In this document: positions 1 through 7,964 of the stretch, one piece after another | Numbering within the stretch: position 1 is the stretch's first letter | Layout of the letters: the number at the start of each line of letters is the position of its first letter | From: Phoronis pallida | Taxonomy: Eukaryota > Phoronida > Phoronidae | Length of the DNA: 11,496 nucleotides | Assembly (NCBI GenBank): GCA_028565715.1 | Contig: JAOXYC010206017.1 | Coordinates: 1 to 11,496, forward strand | Direction: 5' to 3' | Made by a program: the position numbers and the translations under genes | Notes under the pieces: model-generated | Databases searched by the model: none | Told to the model about the DNA's origin: nothing | Seen by the model: only the letters and a program-made list of their open reading frames with translations

Positions 1-33
1 TGAAAAAGGGTTTTATCAAGCCCGAAATATAAC

Positions 34-39
34 TTTATT
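34..39 (-). promoter_or_regulatory. Candidate distal polyadenylation signal AATAAA
   Basis: The minus strand reads AATAAA near the left edge of the window. Cleavage would fall about at or just outside base 1, so any downstream element cannot be judged. It could mark a longer 3' end than the signal at 218-223. Confidence 0.3.
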
Positions 40-217
40 TGCAGCCGTTTCTTTTGATTTTTTCGTTCTACATAGTACTTAAAACAATGCACGTATTACA
101 ATGTTCTCAAAGATGTAAGCAGAAACTTGGGTTGAAAAACCATGAAAACCAGCATTTATACTCCCTTTAATAAAAAAGAAACATAAAATAAACATTGTGT
201 TGAAACATAAATCAAAA

Positions 218-223
218 TTTATT
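218..223 (-). promoter_or_regulatory. Candidate polyadenylation signal AATAAA
   Basis: The minus strand reads AATAAA here, about 690 bases after the stop codon. U-rich sequence follows at about 40-60 bases (ATGTTTATTTTATGTTTC and a T6 run near 172-177), as expected of a downstream element, and an ATTAAA variant lies at 166-171. AATAAA is frequent by chance in AT-rich DNA. Confidence 0.4.
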
Positions 224-909
224 CAACCTTTATACAATTTAAAATTTCAAAATGTGAAATAAAGTTAATATTGAGTTAAAACTAGTAACTTGTTGTTCTA
301 AAACTGGAATCCATCAACTGCCTGACCTTATTGTAAATATCTAGTACTGCAACTATAATGTTTATAACAATCTTCCACTATAGTAGTAGCTGACAACACA
401 ACTGTGTGTTTTAGATTTCTATCAGAAGTACTGTTAAAGGGAAAGCGTGTCCAAACAACCTTGAAACAAAAAATCTACAAGCCTTAGGATATTCATTTTT
501 TATCACTTTCTGTAAAACCGGCAAGAACTTTTTTTTAATATTTCTACTCATATTTTGTATTTTTTTTAAAAATAGGCAGTTTCTAGTTTCTACCATGATT
601 AAAGCTAGTTAATTTAGTTTACCCCAAACCCTCAAAAACAGTTAAAGATTAACATGGATACTCTGAAAGACCTCCCTATACAATGTTATGGCACCAAATC
701 AATTAAAAATATTATTTTCAAAAATAAATAAATACAAGGTTAAATCTTTCCTTGGCAAATTAAAAACTATTGGCAAACATAAAATTACAAAGCTTAAAAC
801 GAACAAGTAGAAGCAAATAATACTAAACTCTTTTTTTTTTAAACTATGCCCTTCATGAATCAGTTGATAAACATCATCCTGAATGAACAATAACCTAAAC
901 AATTCTTCA

Positions 910-3411
910 TCAGAGTGAAAGCCAGGAATTGCGGTATTTCTTAGGAGTTCCACGCGATTCAAACTCTATCGATAAATCATGTCTCAGTTTTTCGATGGCA
1001 TCAGCATGTTCTCTTTCAACATCATATCTCACCCCCTTAACTTGCTTCAAACTCTTCTCAGTGTCAGTTTTAATTGAATAGGCATCCGAATCAAACTTTG
1101 TACCAAGTGCAAAGTCAACGCGCCTATTTTCTTTGCTAGTTTTGCGTCCAGATTCTAACTCCTGGATAACTAGGTCTTTTGTTTTAAGTTCATTACTCAA
1201 TAAGTCTTTTTCATGTTCTAGTTGTAGTTCGCGTTCCATCAAACGAGACTCGATCTCATCCAACTCAGTTTCTAATAAGCGTTTCTGTTTAGTCAGCTGA
1301 ACTTCGACCTGATCTTTTTGTAGTAGAGAACTTTCTAAATGTTGTTGTTCTCTCATATTCCTCTCTAACATTTTCCTCTCATGCAGTAACTCAGATTCAA
1401 CATTTTCTTTTTCTCTCAATTTTGTAGCTAATAACTGTTTCTCTCTTCTTAAGTTCTCCTCAAGGAGACTGTGCTGGCCAAGCATGTCAGACATTGTACG
1501 CTCCTTCTCCATTTGCACTTCCAGCCGATTAACTAGCTGGTCACGCTGTGATCGCAACATAGACAACTGTTGCCCATAAAATAAACTTTGAGAATCACTA
1601 GCAGACAAGTCCGACCTGTTCATTCTTTCTCTCAACTCATTTACAATTCTCTCTTGTTCGGACAAGCGGAGATTCAGCAACTTGTTTTCTTGCACCAAGT
1701 CTGTATTACTCTTTTCCAGATATTCCAATTTCTCGCACATGACAAGTGGACTAGTCTTGCCAGACCCTAACATTGGGTGTTCCAAATCATCAAAAAATAT
1801 TGCTGAGGGAAAGTTTGAAACATCAGTAGAGGTCATAGATAGGTTACTTTTCTCCTGTTTAGGAGTAGAATGTGTCTCAACTGATTTCAACTCATCCTCC
1901 AGCTGGCTAACCTCCAACTTAAACCGTTCTTGAGTCAGCTCAAGTTCTTTTTGAGCTCCAACAAGATCTTTTATTGCATTTTGTTTCTCATATTCCAATT
2001 CTTTAAACTTTGACTTTAGTAATTCAAGCTCTTGGTCCATGTCAGCCTTTTCTTCCTTGACCTTATTTTCTATGTCCTGAAGTTTAACTTTAAACTCTTC
2101 CCTTTGTTGTTTAAGAGCTGCTTCCAGTTGAGAGTTCTCCTGTCTCAAGGCAGAAATGTGACCACCAGCACCATCTTCATTCAGGTCAGCAACATCAAGT
2201 GACCCTGGTGATGGCAGAGAAGAAAGACTGCTGACTGAGGAAATCTGACTAACATCAAAATCAACCTCATCCTCCCTGTTGGATATTGCGGTTTCTTCCT
2301 CCACTGTAGGTAGTTGCTCTTCAAGAACTGGAGACAAAATACACTTGGGTATCCCATGATCTTTGGGTGGAGGTAAGTGCAAATGGAAAACTGCGCTGTC
2401 TGCAGCATCTTTGGTGATTCTCTTTTTTAACTTTAGGAATTCATTCTCAATCAAATGTTTCTCTTCTTTGAGACCTGATATTTGCTGCTTTAAGCCTTCT
2501 ACCTCCATTGATGCAGTGTCTTTTTCTTGTATCAAGAATGACCTCTCTAATTGGGCAGCATCAAGATTCTCTTGCAAGGTTCTGTTTTTAAGTTCAAGAC
2601 TCGAGCACTTGGTCTGTGATAGTTCTAACTGATCACCCACCAAAGACTTGTCATCTTTCTCTTCAGAAAGTCTCGATTTCAATGTTTCATTCTCCATGAT
2701 TACTGCATGATCTTCCGTACTCGTCTCATTCATTTTTAACTTCATCTCTTCCAAGGCATTCTGAATTGAAGTGTACTTGGTTTCGAGGTCTAGACACATT
2801 TGTCTAGCTTGTTCCAGCTTCATGTCAACATGTGACTTCTCATCTTCAAGTCTGGCATTGTCTTCTTTAATCACTACCAGATCTTCTTTCAGTTTGTCTA
2901 CGTCCACAGGGGCAGCTCCATCTCTTGTTTCAGTAACTGGGTCATCTGAAAGGTTTTGGTGGCCTTCCAGCTGAAGTCTCAGAGAAATGATTTCCTGTAT
3001 GAGGTCATCAGATGAGGCATCATCTGAGCGTGTACTGTGACTTTTGTCAAAGAAGATACCCCTTTCAAATCCCTTGGAATCAAGAAAACGCTGTGCAGGA
3101 TTATCAATACTTTGGGAGTGCATTTTCTTATTTTGGTAAGAGGCAAGTTGCTCTTTGAGCAGTTTGTTTTCACCAAGAATTTGATCAAACTTTGAGCTAT
3201 CAACTGTCTGGGAAAGCAACGTTTCTACTTGTTTTCTCAAATTCTTATTCTCCTGAACAATATCATAAGTTGCCGAATCTGATGACCATTGGGAGATTGC
3301 ACTCTCTGTAAAAGACCCATGCATCTGCTGGTTCTCCTGTTTTAGGCTTGGCTCCGTTGGAGGTTTCGGAGATCCTATTGGAGTTAGCAGATCTGGCTCA
3401 CTGAACACAGT
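910..3411 (-). CDS. AKAP9: AKAP9-like, terminal coding exon H (833 codons plus stop)
   Basis: The exon follows acceptor TTTCTAG (AG at 3413-3412). Its start is fixed because the TAG of the acceptor is an in-frame stop. It opens TVFSEPDLLTPIGSPKPPTE, a Pro/Ser hinge, then coiled coil at residues 46-95, a loop with GIFFDKSHS (about 100-135), coiled coil to about 335, a loop with acidic and Ser-rich stretches (340-413), coiled coil 418-512, a loop with AIFFDDLEH (513-556), coiled coil 557-755 that includes five 21-residue units, and a charged tail ending PKKYRNSWLSL. RKTS at 756-759 fits the PKA site R-[RK]-x-S. The frame ends at TGA 912-910, followed at once by a second TGA. No PACT domain is present. 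A possible phase 0 donor at 1032 (GGG|GTGAGA) would remove the last 40 residues if used. Confidence 0.9.
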   Translation of the reverse strand, partial: TVFSEPDLLTPIGSPKPPTEPSLKQENQQMHGSFTESAISQWSSDSATYDIVQENKNLRKQVETLLSQTVDSSKFDQILGENKLLKEQLASYQNKKMHSQSIDNPAQRFLDSKGFERGIFFDKSHSTRSDDASSDDLIQEIISLRLQLEGHQNLSDDPVTETRDGAAPVDVDKLKEDLVVIKEDNARLEDEKSHVDMKLEQARQMCLDLETKYTSIQNALEEMKLKMNETSTEDHAVIMENETLKSRLSEEKDDKSLVGDQLELSQTKCSSLELKNRTLQENLDAAQLERSFLIQEKDTASMEVEGLKQQISGLKEEKHLIENEFLKLKKRITKDAADSAVFHLHLPPPKDHGIPKCILSPVLEEQLPTVEEETAISNREDEVDFDVSQISSVSSLSSLPSPGSLDVADLNEDGAGGHISALRQENSQLEAALKQQREEFKVKLQDIENKVKEEKADMDQELELLKSKFKELEYEKQNAIKDLVGAQKELELTQERFKLEVSQLEDELKSVETHSTPKQEKSNLSMTSTDVSNFPSAIFFDDLEHPMLGSGKTSPLVMCEKLEYLEKSNTDLVQENKLLNLRLSEQERIVNELRERMNRSDLSASDSQSLFYGQQLSMLRSQRDQLVNRLEVQMEKERTMSDMLGQHSLLEENLRREKQLLATKLREKENVESELLHERKMLERNMREQQHLESSLLQKDQVEVQLTKQKRLLETELDEIESRLMERELQLEHEKDLLSNELKTKDLVIQELESGRKTSKENRRVDFALGTKFDSDAYSIKTDTEKSLKQVKGVRYDVEREHADAIEKLRHDLSIEFESRGTPKKYRNSWLSL
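1147..1461 (-). repeat. Five tandem 21-residue coiled-coil units (exon H residues 651-755)
   Basis: Residues 651-755 divide without gaps into five 21-residue blocks, each three heptads: starting EENLRREK, ESELLHER, ESSLLQKD, ETELDEIE and KDLLSNEL. Units 1-4 begin with E-x-x-L or a close variant, and Leu/Met recur about positions 4-5, 10-11 and 15. The similarity is at protein level; the DNA copies have diverged, so this is an old internal duplication or selection for a regular 21-residue helix period. Confidence 0.6.
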
Positions 3412-3700
3412 CTAGAAAGAAATTGAGGGTAAAAGATTAAATTTCAAAAAATAACATAGGCTCATACATTTTATCATAACTGCATTCCTTTGTTAAGCTA
3501 GTCAGCAACTTTGGGGTGTTGACGGTATGAACTATTTCCGATAAAAAATTAAAACACTTAGAAAAGCATTTCAATTTTTTTTCACATAGATAAATATAGT
3601 GCATATGATCCCAATTCATAAAAGTACAATATTTAGTGAATAAGTAGCAATTAAAAAAGTAGCAAAGTACAAGGGAATGTTCAATAAAACTTTTAATTAC
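3412..3700 (-). other. Intron G-H (289 bp)
   Basis: Phase 0 intron from donor GTAATT to acceptor TTTCTAG. AT-rich; nothing else seen in it. Confidence 0.8.
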
Positions 3701-3907
3701 CAGAGAATCGGACGCAGTGCTAATGAAACCGTCACCAGCCCAAGGTCTGCTATCTTCACCAAGTGTTCTGTCTTGCAATAGGAAGTCCCGAGCTAGTGTC
3801 AACTCCTCGTTTTGTACCTGAAGCTCTCCAAGTTTTACATTGCTTCTCTTGCCCAAGTCCTCCTTCACCCGTCTCAACTCTTCAATAAACCTCTGTTCAT
3901 TTTGCAG
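3701..3907 (-). CDS. AKAP9: AKAP9-like, coding exon G, helix ending in a linker
   Basis: A 69-codon exon runs from LQNEQRFIEELRRVKEDLGK to GFISTASDSL. The acceptor is TATAAACAG (AG at 3909-3908) and the donor is CTG|GTAATT at 3700; the last exon base is G but the upstream two positions are off consensus. Residues 1-46 are coiled coil. Residues 50-69 (GEDSRPWAGDGFISTASDSL) are a Ser/Gly/Asp-rich linker that continues into the start of the next exon, so the exon junction sits inside a flexible hinge. Phase 0 at both ends. Confidence 0.88.
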
Positions 3908-4367
3908 CTGTTTATAGAGAAAAATGCATATAATTACTTTAATTATTTGATCATCAGAATGTGTACATTTACCAAAAGCCCAAAAAGTAGGCATTCAGCA
4001 AAATTACTACCATTGTGTTCTGACAATTATGCTAATTAATGTTTGAACAGGTGTTGATAATTTGTTTAAAGGCCACTGAAAAGCTAGCAGAAAGTCTAAA
4101 TAATTTTATGATAATTCTTCTTCAACAAATTAAAGTTCTACCTTAAGATAGTAGACATTAACCTTCAGGAAACAAACTTGAACCAAAACCATTGGAATAT
4201 TTTTTACACATCATTAACATTGCATAAAATCAAAGTCTTTCAATTCATTTTGTCTGAAAGAAGTTTGAACATAATTATAGGCTTTCAATGTCTGTATAAT
4301 AATTCAAAGCTCAAATACTACTTTTAAGAACAAAGGTATCTATACACTAAGCAACGACTCTTCTTAC
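3908..4367 (-). other. Intron F-G (460 bp)
   Basis: Phase 0 intron from donor GTAAGA to acceptor AAACAG. AT-rich, with no repeat or structure that I could identify. A short minus-strand open frame that runs into exon G from here has low-complexity intronic composition and is not coding. Confidence 0.75.
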
Positions 4368-4490
4368 CTTAGCTGCCTGCAGTTTGCTTGACTGTTCTAA
4401 CAGCAATGCTTCTTGAAACTTTAACATTGCCCTTTCACTTTCTTCCTGCAGGTCGACTTTTTGAGTACGTAAAGATATTGCCATCGTCTC
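4368..4490 (-). CDS. AKAP9: AKAP9-like, coding exon F (41 codons)
   Basis: A 123-base exon encodes ETMAISLRTQKVDLQEESER followed by AMLKFQEALLLEQSSKLQAAK. It lies between acceptor TTTTCAG (AG at 4492-4491) and a strong donor AAG|GTAAGA at 4367. It is too short to stand out as an open frame but joins exons E and G in phase 0 and extends the coiled coil without a Pro or Gly. Splice signals and heptad continuity together make it well supported. Confidence 0.85.
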
Positions 4491-4882
4491 CTGAAAAGCA
4501 AAATATGTTTTTCTTACTTACAATAATGAATGATACACTGTGACATTGAATACTACTTATTGTGTCCAACACTGTGACATTGAATACTACTTATTGTGTC
4601 CATAAGTCAGATTTGTTCATTGATAGTCTGACATACATGACACTATCAGAGAGTCACATTTTCGAATAATTAAATCTATTACAGGAAGTGCATTAATAAG
4701 CATCTATAATAAAGGATATAAAAGGAATTTGATAATTCTTCAGAAGAATGTTTTAAGTTTGTCCAATACCATTATGCCTTATGGGCTAATCATTAATTTA
4801 AATTCACCCATAAAATCCCTCCCTGCCAGATTAAAATACTTCAAAAAACTGTACGGCAGTTTAGCCCAATTCAAGCACTAAC
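4491..4882 (-). other. Intron E-F (392 bp)
   Basis: Phase 0 intron from donor GTTAGT to acceptor TTTTCAG. It contains the perfect 34 bp tandem duplication at 4535-4602. Nothing else was identified. Confidence 0.75.
4535..4602. repeat. Perfect 34 bp tandem duplication
   Basis: The unit beginning acactgtgacattgaatact and ending ttgtgtcca occurs twice back to back (4535-4568 and 4569-4602) with no difference. It lies 45-112 bases upstream of the exon F acceptor in transcript direction. Confidence 0.9.
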
Positions 4883-6571
4883 CTCATAGTGTTCTTTCAA
4901 GTTGGCCAATTCCCACTCATGTTTCTGCTTGAGATCAGCCAGAATATCATCCATCTCACTGGTGGCCTCCTCTGTCATCTCCTCCAGACTTTTCTCAGTT
5001 TCCTCCAGATTGTGCTGCAGCTCCTGCATATCATTATCATCAAGGTTCACATGCACAGGTTTCATACCAGGAGCAGCCATATGTACAGCTGTATCTGAAG
5101 TCCCACCAGTTCCACCAGGAGCTTCCAGTCTAGCCTGTAGGTTTTCAATATCTTGCTGCTGTTTGGCCAACTCTTCAGTTTTCTCTTGAAGCTGTGCATT
5201 AAGATCATCAATTTGATTGACAAGCTCATTTACATCTAATGGAGGAAAGCAGGGTTTTCTTCCATCAATTGGAGATGATACTGGGCTTGAGAAGAAGTGA
5301 CCCGTGGATTCTATAACTGTACCCGGTGTACCAGGGCTACTCACACCTAACTGGGCATTCAGAGCACCTATTTCGGCATTACACTGCCAGACATCGGATC
5401 TTAGAGCATCTCTTTCAGCTTCTAAGAGTTCCATTGCTTTACTAAGCTCATCCACTTCAACTGATTTAAGTTCTAACTGTGTCGTCAATGCAGAGTTTTG
5501 ATTTTTAAGTTGGTCCATAAAATCCTCATCTACATTCTGCAGCTGGTCAGTTAGTTCACGAACCTGACCTTTGAACTCTTCTACAGAACGGCTTAGTTTA
5601 GTATTGACTAGATTTAAATGTCGTATTTGAGCATTTAAATGATCACGCTCCTCCAATAAAGCATCAATACGCTTTGTATCATGCTGCTCAAGTTCCGGCT
5701 TTTCAAGCTCCAATCGAGTATTCAGTTCATTGACTCTATTTTTCAAATGGGAGTTCAAAGCTAAACTCTTTTGTAACTCAGCTTCTTTCTTATTACTTTC
5801 CTCCTCATTTAGATTCCTCAATTCATCTAGCTGCATAGTAAATTCAGCTAAATTCTCCTCATTTTCTTTTTCATACTGAGCTCTGAGCTCAGCTATTGTT
5901 TCCTCCATGTCAGACTTTCTCTCGTCTTTCTCAGAACCATGTTGTGCTCTCAGATCATTTAATTGTGATTTTAATTCCTCTACATTTCGTGTTAATCTCT
6001 CATTCAAAATCTGACTTTGCTTTAATTGGCCACTAACTCTATTATAGTCGGATGATAAAGTGTCAATTTTCCTACGGTCTTCCTCCAGGGTTTGACCAGT
6101 AGATGATTCAACACTATTCAATTTCGATGTTAACGTAGCGTTTGCAGCTTCGCTCTCCTTTAATTTGGCACTAAGGTTATTCAACAATGATTGAATGTCA
6201 CCTACTTCCTTTTCTGATTTTGCTAACTTAGTTTTCAATGTCTGATTCTGAGCTTGCATTTCTTTCTGTTTTTCTCTAAGTTTCTGATTATTTTCTTGAA
6301 CATGATTAAGGTCAATCATTTCAGCACCATTGCCTTCCTGCATATGGAGTTTGTTAACTGTTTCTGTCAATTTGTTATTGACTTGTTCGCTTTCTTTAAG
6401 TTTTATACATAAGTTGTCATTCTCTTGCCTCAGTTCCTCTAGCCTGTTGACGTCCATTTGACTGTTTGCAGTTCGTAAGTTGATGACTTCATTCTGTAAA
6501 GCTTGGTTTTGACCTTTATATGCGTCTACACTCTGTAGTACTTGAACATGCCAGTTCTCCCAGTCTTTTAC
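4883..6571 (-). CDS. AKAP9: AKAP9-like, long coding exon E (563 codons), coiled coil with two linkers
   Basis: The exon opens VKDWENWHVQVLQS after acceptor TTTAAAG (AG at 6573-6572) and closes ELANLKEHYE before donor GAG|GTTAGT at 4882. Residues 1-408 are nearly unbroken heptads with a recurring N-x-x-L-[TSK] box (see separate entry). Residues 409-445 form a Ser/Thr-Pro-rich loop with SSPGTPGT and SSPVSSP. Residues 446-482 are helix again, 483-509 are a Gly/Ala-rich loop (GGTGGTSD) and 510-563 return to acidic helix. The last helix (HEWELANLKEHYE) resembles the E-E-L-x-K-L-K-E type repeats of AKAP9 and pericentrin. The exon is phase 0 at both ends. The large size is reminiscent of vertebrate AKAP9, which also has a very large early exon. 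Confidence 0.93.
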
Positions 6572-6608
6572 CTTTAAACATATAAAATAAAAACATGAAT
6601 ACAATGGT

Positions 6609-6711
6609 CGTATGAAACTATGTTACTATGAACATGAAATGTAGTTACCAATTCAGAAAAGCTAGCCCCCGTTCAAATTGTGACTGAATTGGTAACTTCC
6701 GTTTCATATGA
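6609..6711. repeat. Foldback sequence with 14 bp perfect stem
   Basis: Bases 6643-6656 (agttaccaattcag) are the exact reverse complement of 6684-6697. Further out, cgtatgaaac near 6609 pairs 9/10 with gtttcatatg near 6701. The left arm has about 20 more bases between the two paired blocks. It may be a decayed miniature element. Confidence 0.55.
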
Positions 6712-6720
6712 ATTGAATCT

Positions 6721-6807
6721 CCCAACCCCCCAGTGGCTACAAGGGGCAACTGTAAATATTTTAATGTGACACACAGATAGACATGAGCAGCCCCAAGAGC
6801 CAAATGG
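6721..6807. repeat. 87 bp interspersed repeat, copy 1
   Basis: The same module as 8398-8484, with three substitutions, lying in the intron between exons D and E. It begins just beyond a 14 bp inverted repeat (6643-6697). Confidence 0.8.
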
Positions 6808-6935
6808 TTTTGAAACATCCCAGAGAGAGAGTATCTTTAACCAAAAACATCAGATTTTTAAAGAATGCATTTTTAAAATTAAGTCAAAGGTAACTTTTAT
6901 TAACAACACAAAACCGAGATATCCTCCCATCCTAC

Positions 6936-7430
6936 CTGTTTTGAAAGGATCTGTTTTTCTCTCTCCAGTCCCTCAACAGTCTGTTGATGAACTTGCTGCA
7001 TCTGTTGTTTAATCATGACAAGTTGCTCTCCATGCGTCTCCTCCAGCTCAGCTCTCAACGCCGCCAGCTGATCCATCACCTCAACCTTCTCACCCTTCTC
7101 AGCACCCTCCATCAGCTTTGTGATTAGTTCTGTCTTGTCTTTGTCACGGCTTGTCAATATTTTGTTCTTGTCTTTCAACTCGTGCATTTTTTCAGCAAGT
7201 TCGGAATTTTTGCGAGCAATTTGATCGAGTGTGTCCTCCTTTTCCTTGAGGTTTTGTTGTAGGGCAAGAATATGATCTTTTGCTTGGTCAGGTTGGGAAT
7301 TTTTGTGAGCGAGTGCAGCATCCTTTTCCTCGATGTTTCGCTGTAGGGCAAGGATATGATCTTTTGCTTGCTCCAATGTCTGAGCAGCCAGAGAGTAGTC
7401 AGAGCTTTGTTTTCTCAAAGTAGCATCAGC
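6936..7430 (-). CDS. AKAP9: AKAP9-like, coding exon D with internal tandem duplication
   Basis: A 165-codon coiled-coil exon runs from ADATLRKQSSDY to REKQILSKQ. The acceptor is TTTCAG (AG at 7432-7431) and the donor is CAG|GTAGGA at 6935. Its start lines up with the TLR...QAK...LEEQD block of human AKAP9, and the stretch LRAELEETHGEQLVMIKQQ lines up with the family block RAELDE-x-x-G-x-Q-x-x-x-M-K-Q. The order matches exon C directly, so no exon seems to be missing in the 3.1 kb intron between them. Residues 17-70 or so contain two copies of QAKDHILALQ-x-N-x-x-E-K, from a DNA-level tandem duplication described separately. Phase 0 at both ends. Confidence 0.9.
7204..7370 (-). repeat. 84-93 nt tandem duplication inside exon D
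   Basis: Bases 7258-7286 and 7342-7370 are 28/29 identical at an offset of 84, and the blocks beginning gaatttttg at 7204 and 7297 match 13/14 at an offset of 93. The protein shows two copies of QAKDHILALQ followed by a KNS block, the later copy carrying three extra residues. The high DNA identity inside coding sequence points to a fairly recent in-frame duplication. Confidence 0.8.
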
Positions 7431-7595
7431 CTGAAATTGAACAACCATTGACATTTTTAAACGAGTTTGAAGCACTTAAAATATTTGCCCAAATTGTAAA
7501 ATGTCAATATCCTGAACATGATGTACAAACATTAAATCCAAAGGGACATCTTTTGTTGAAAATATTCCTTTATCCCAGTTGATTTACTTAAAGTT

Positions 7596-7935
7596 ATACA
7601 TCGCTACTTACGAATGTGAAATCATCAACCATTGAATGAGGTCAATTGCGTTGGAATTGTTGTTACAAATTGCATCCTTACATTCATGTGAACGAATAAC
7701 TATCTTCGCTTATCCCGGAAATCTTTATTCAGGCCGCCTATGTGACTTGATGAAATATCATTCTTGTGACAAAATAACTGAGATCAACTGTAACGTATTA
7801 ACTTTATGTTTTCGATAGAGAATGAAGGAAGTAACACATATTGGCAACGAAAAATGATCAAACTGTGTTAAAGAAACAGATGAAAACGTCGTATTTCAAT
7901 AATTGATAATTCGACATTCGTAAGTAGCGATGTAT
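7596..7935. mobile_element. Non-autonomous inverted-repeat transposon (MITE-like)
   Basis: Bases 7596-7617 (atacatcgctacttacgaat + gt) are the exact reverse complement of 7914-7935. The arms continue imperfectly inward: over 48 bp (7596-7643 against 7888-7935), 39 positions match. The tips read TA|CATCGC...GCGATG|TA, so 7599-7932 would be a 334 bp element between TA dinucleotides, as in Tc1/mariner-type insertions; this superfamily call is inference. The inside has no open frame that could encode a transposase, so it would depend on one supplied elsewhere. It lies in the big intron, 30 bp from the tRNA-like sequence. Confidence 0.7.
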
Positions 7936-7964
7936 GCGTTTAATTTTTATGCATTTGCAGACAG

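Larger units (their letters stand above)
1..909 (-). other. 3' untranslated region (inferred)
   Basis: Downstream of the TGATGA stop on the minus strand there is AT-rich sequence with homopolymer A/T tracts and no long helix-forming open frame that joins the gene. Polyadenylation hexamers occur at 218-223 and 34-39. I therefore read this as 3' untranslated region, which may reach close to or beyond base 1. If the candidate donor at 1032 is used in a longer transcript, the same stretch would instead be intron. A short out-of-frame open frame at 699-962 is not convincing. Confidence 0.6.
6572..6935 (-). other. Intron D-E (364 bp)
   Basis: Phase 0 intron from donor GTAGGA to acceptor TTTAAAG. 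It is largely made up of a foldback sequence (6609-6711) and copy 1 of the 87 bp repeat (6721-6807). It has no good polypyrimidine tract next to the acceptor; the nearest T-rich stretch lies at about 6586-6598 on the minus strand. Confidence 0.75.

Noticed and set aside
699-962. Minus-strand open frame overlapping the end of exon H in another frame (…FHSDEELFRLLFIQDDVYQL…), possibly a frameshifted continuation of the gene.
   Set aside because: The exon H frame is intact up to a double stop, the other frame soon becomes low-complexity Leu/Phe-rich, and there is no splice pair linking the two.
1588-3000. Several plus-strand and second-frame open frames within exon H.
   Set aside because: They are shadows of the coiled-coil exon, with Ser/Leu/Phe-rich composition typical of the antisense of Glu/Lys/Leu codons.
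7636-7818. Open frame inside the inverted-repeat element, considered as transposase remnant.
   Set aside because: Only 60 codons, no D-D-E-like spacing and no helix-turn-helix that I can see.
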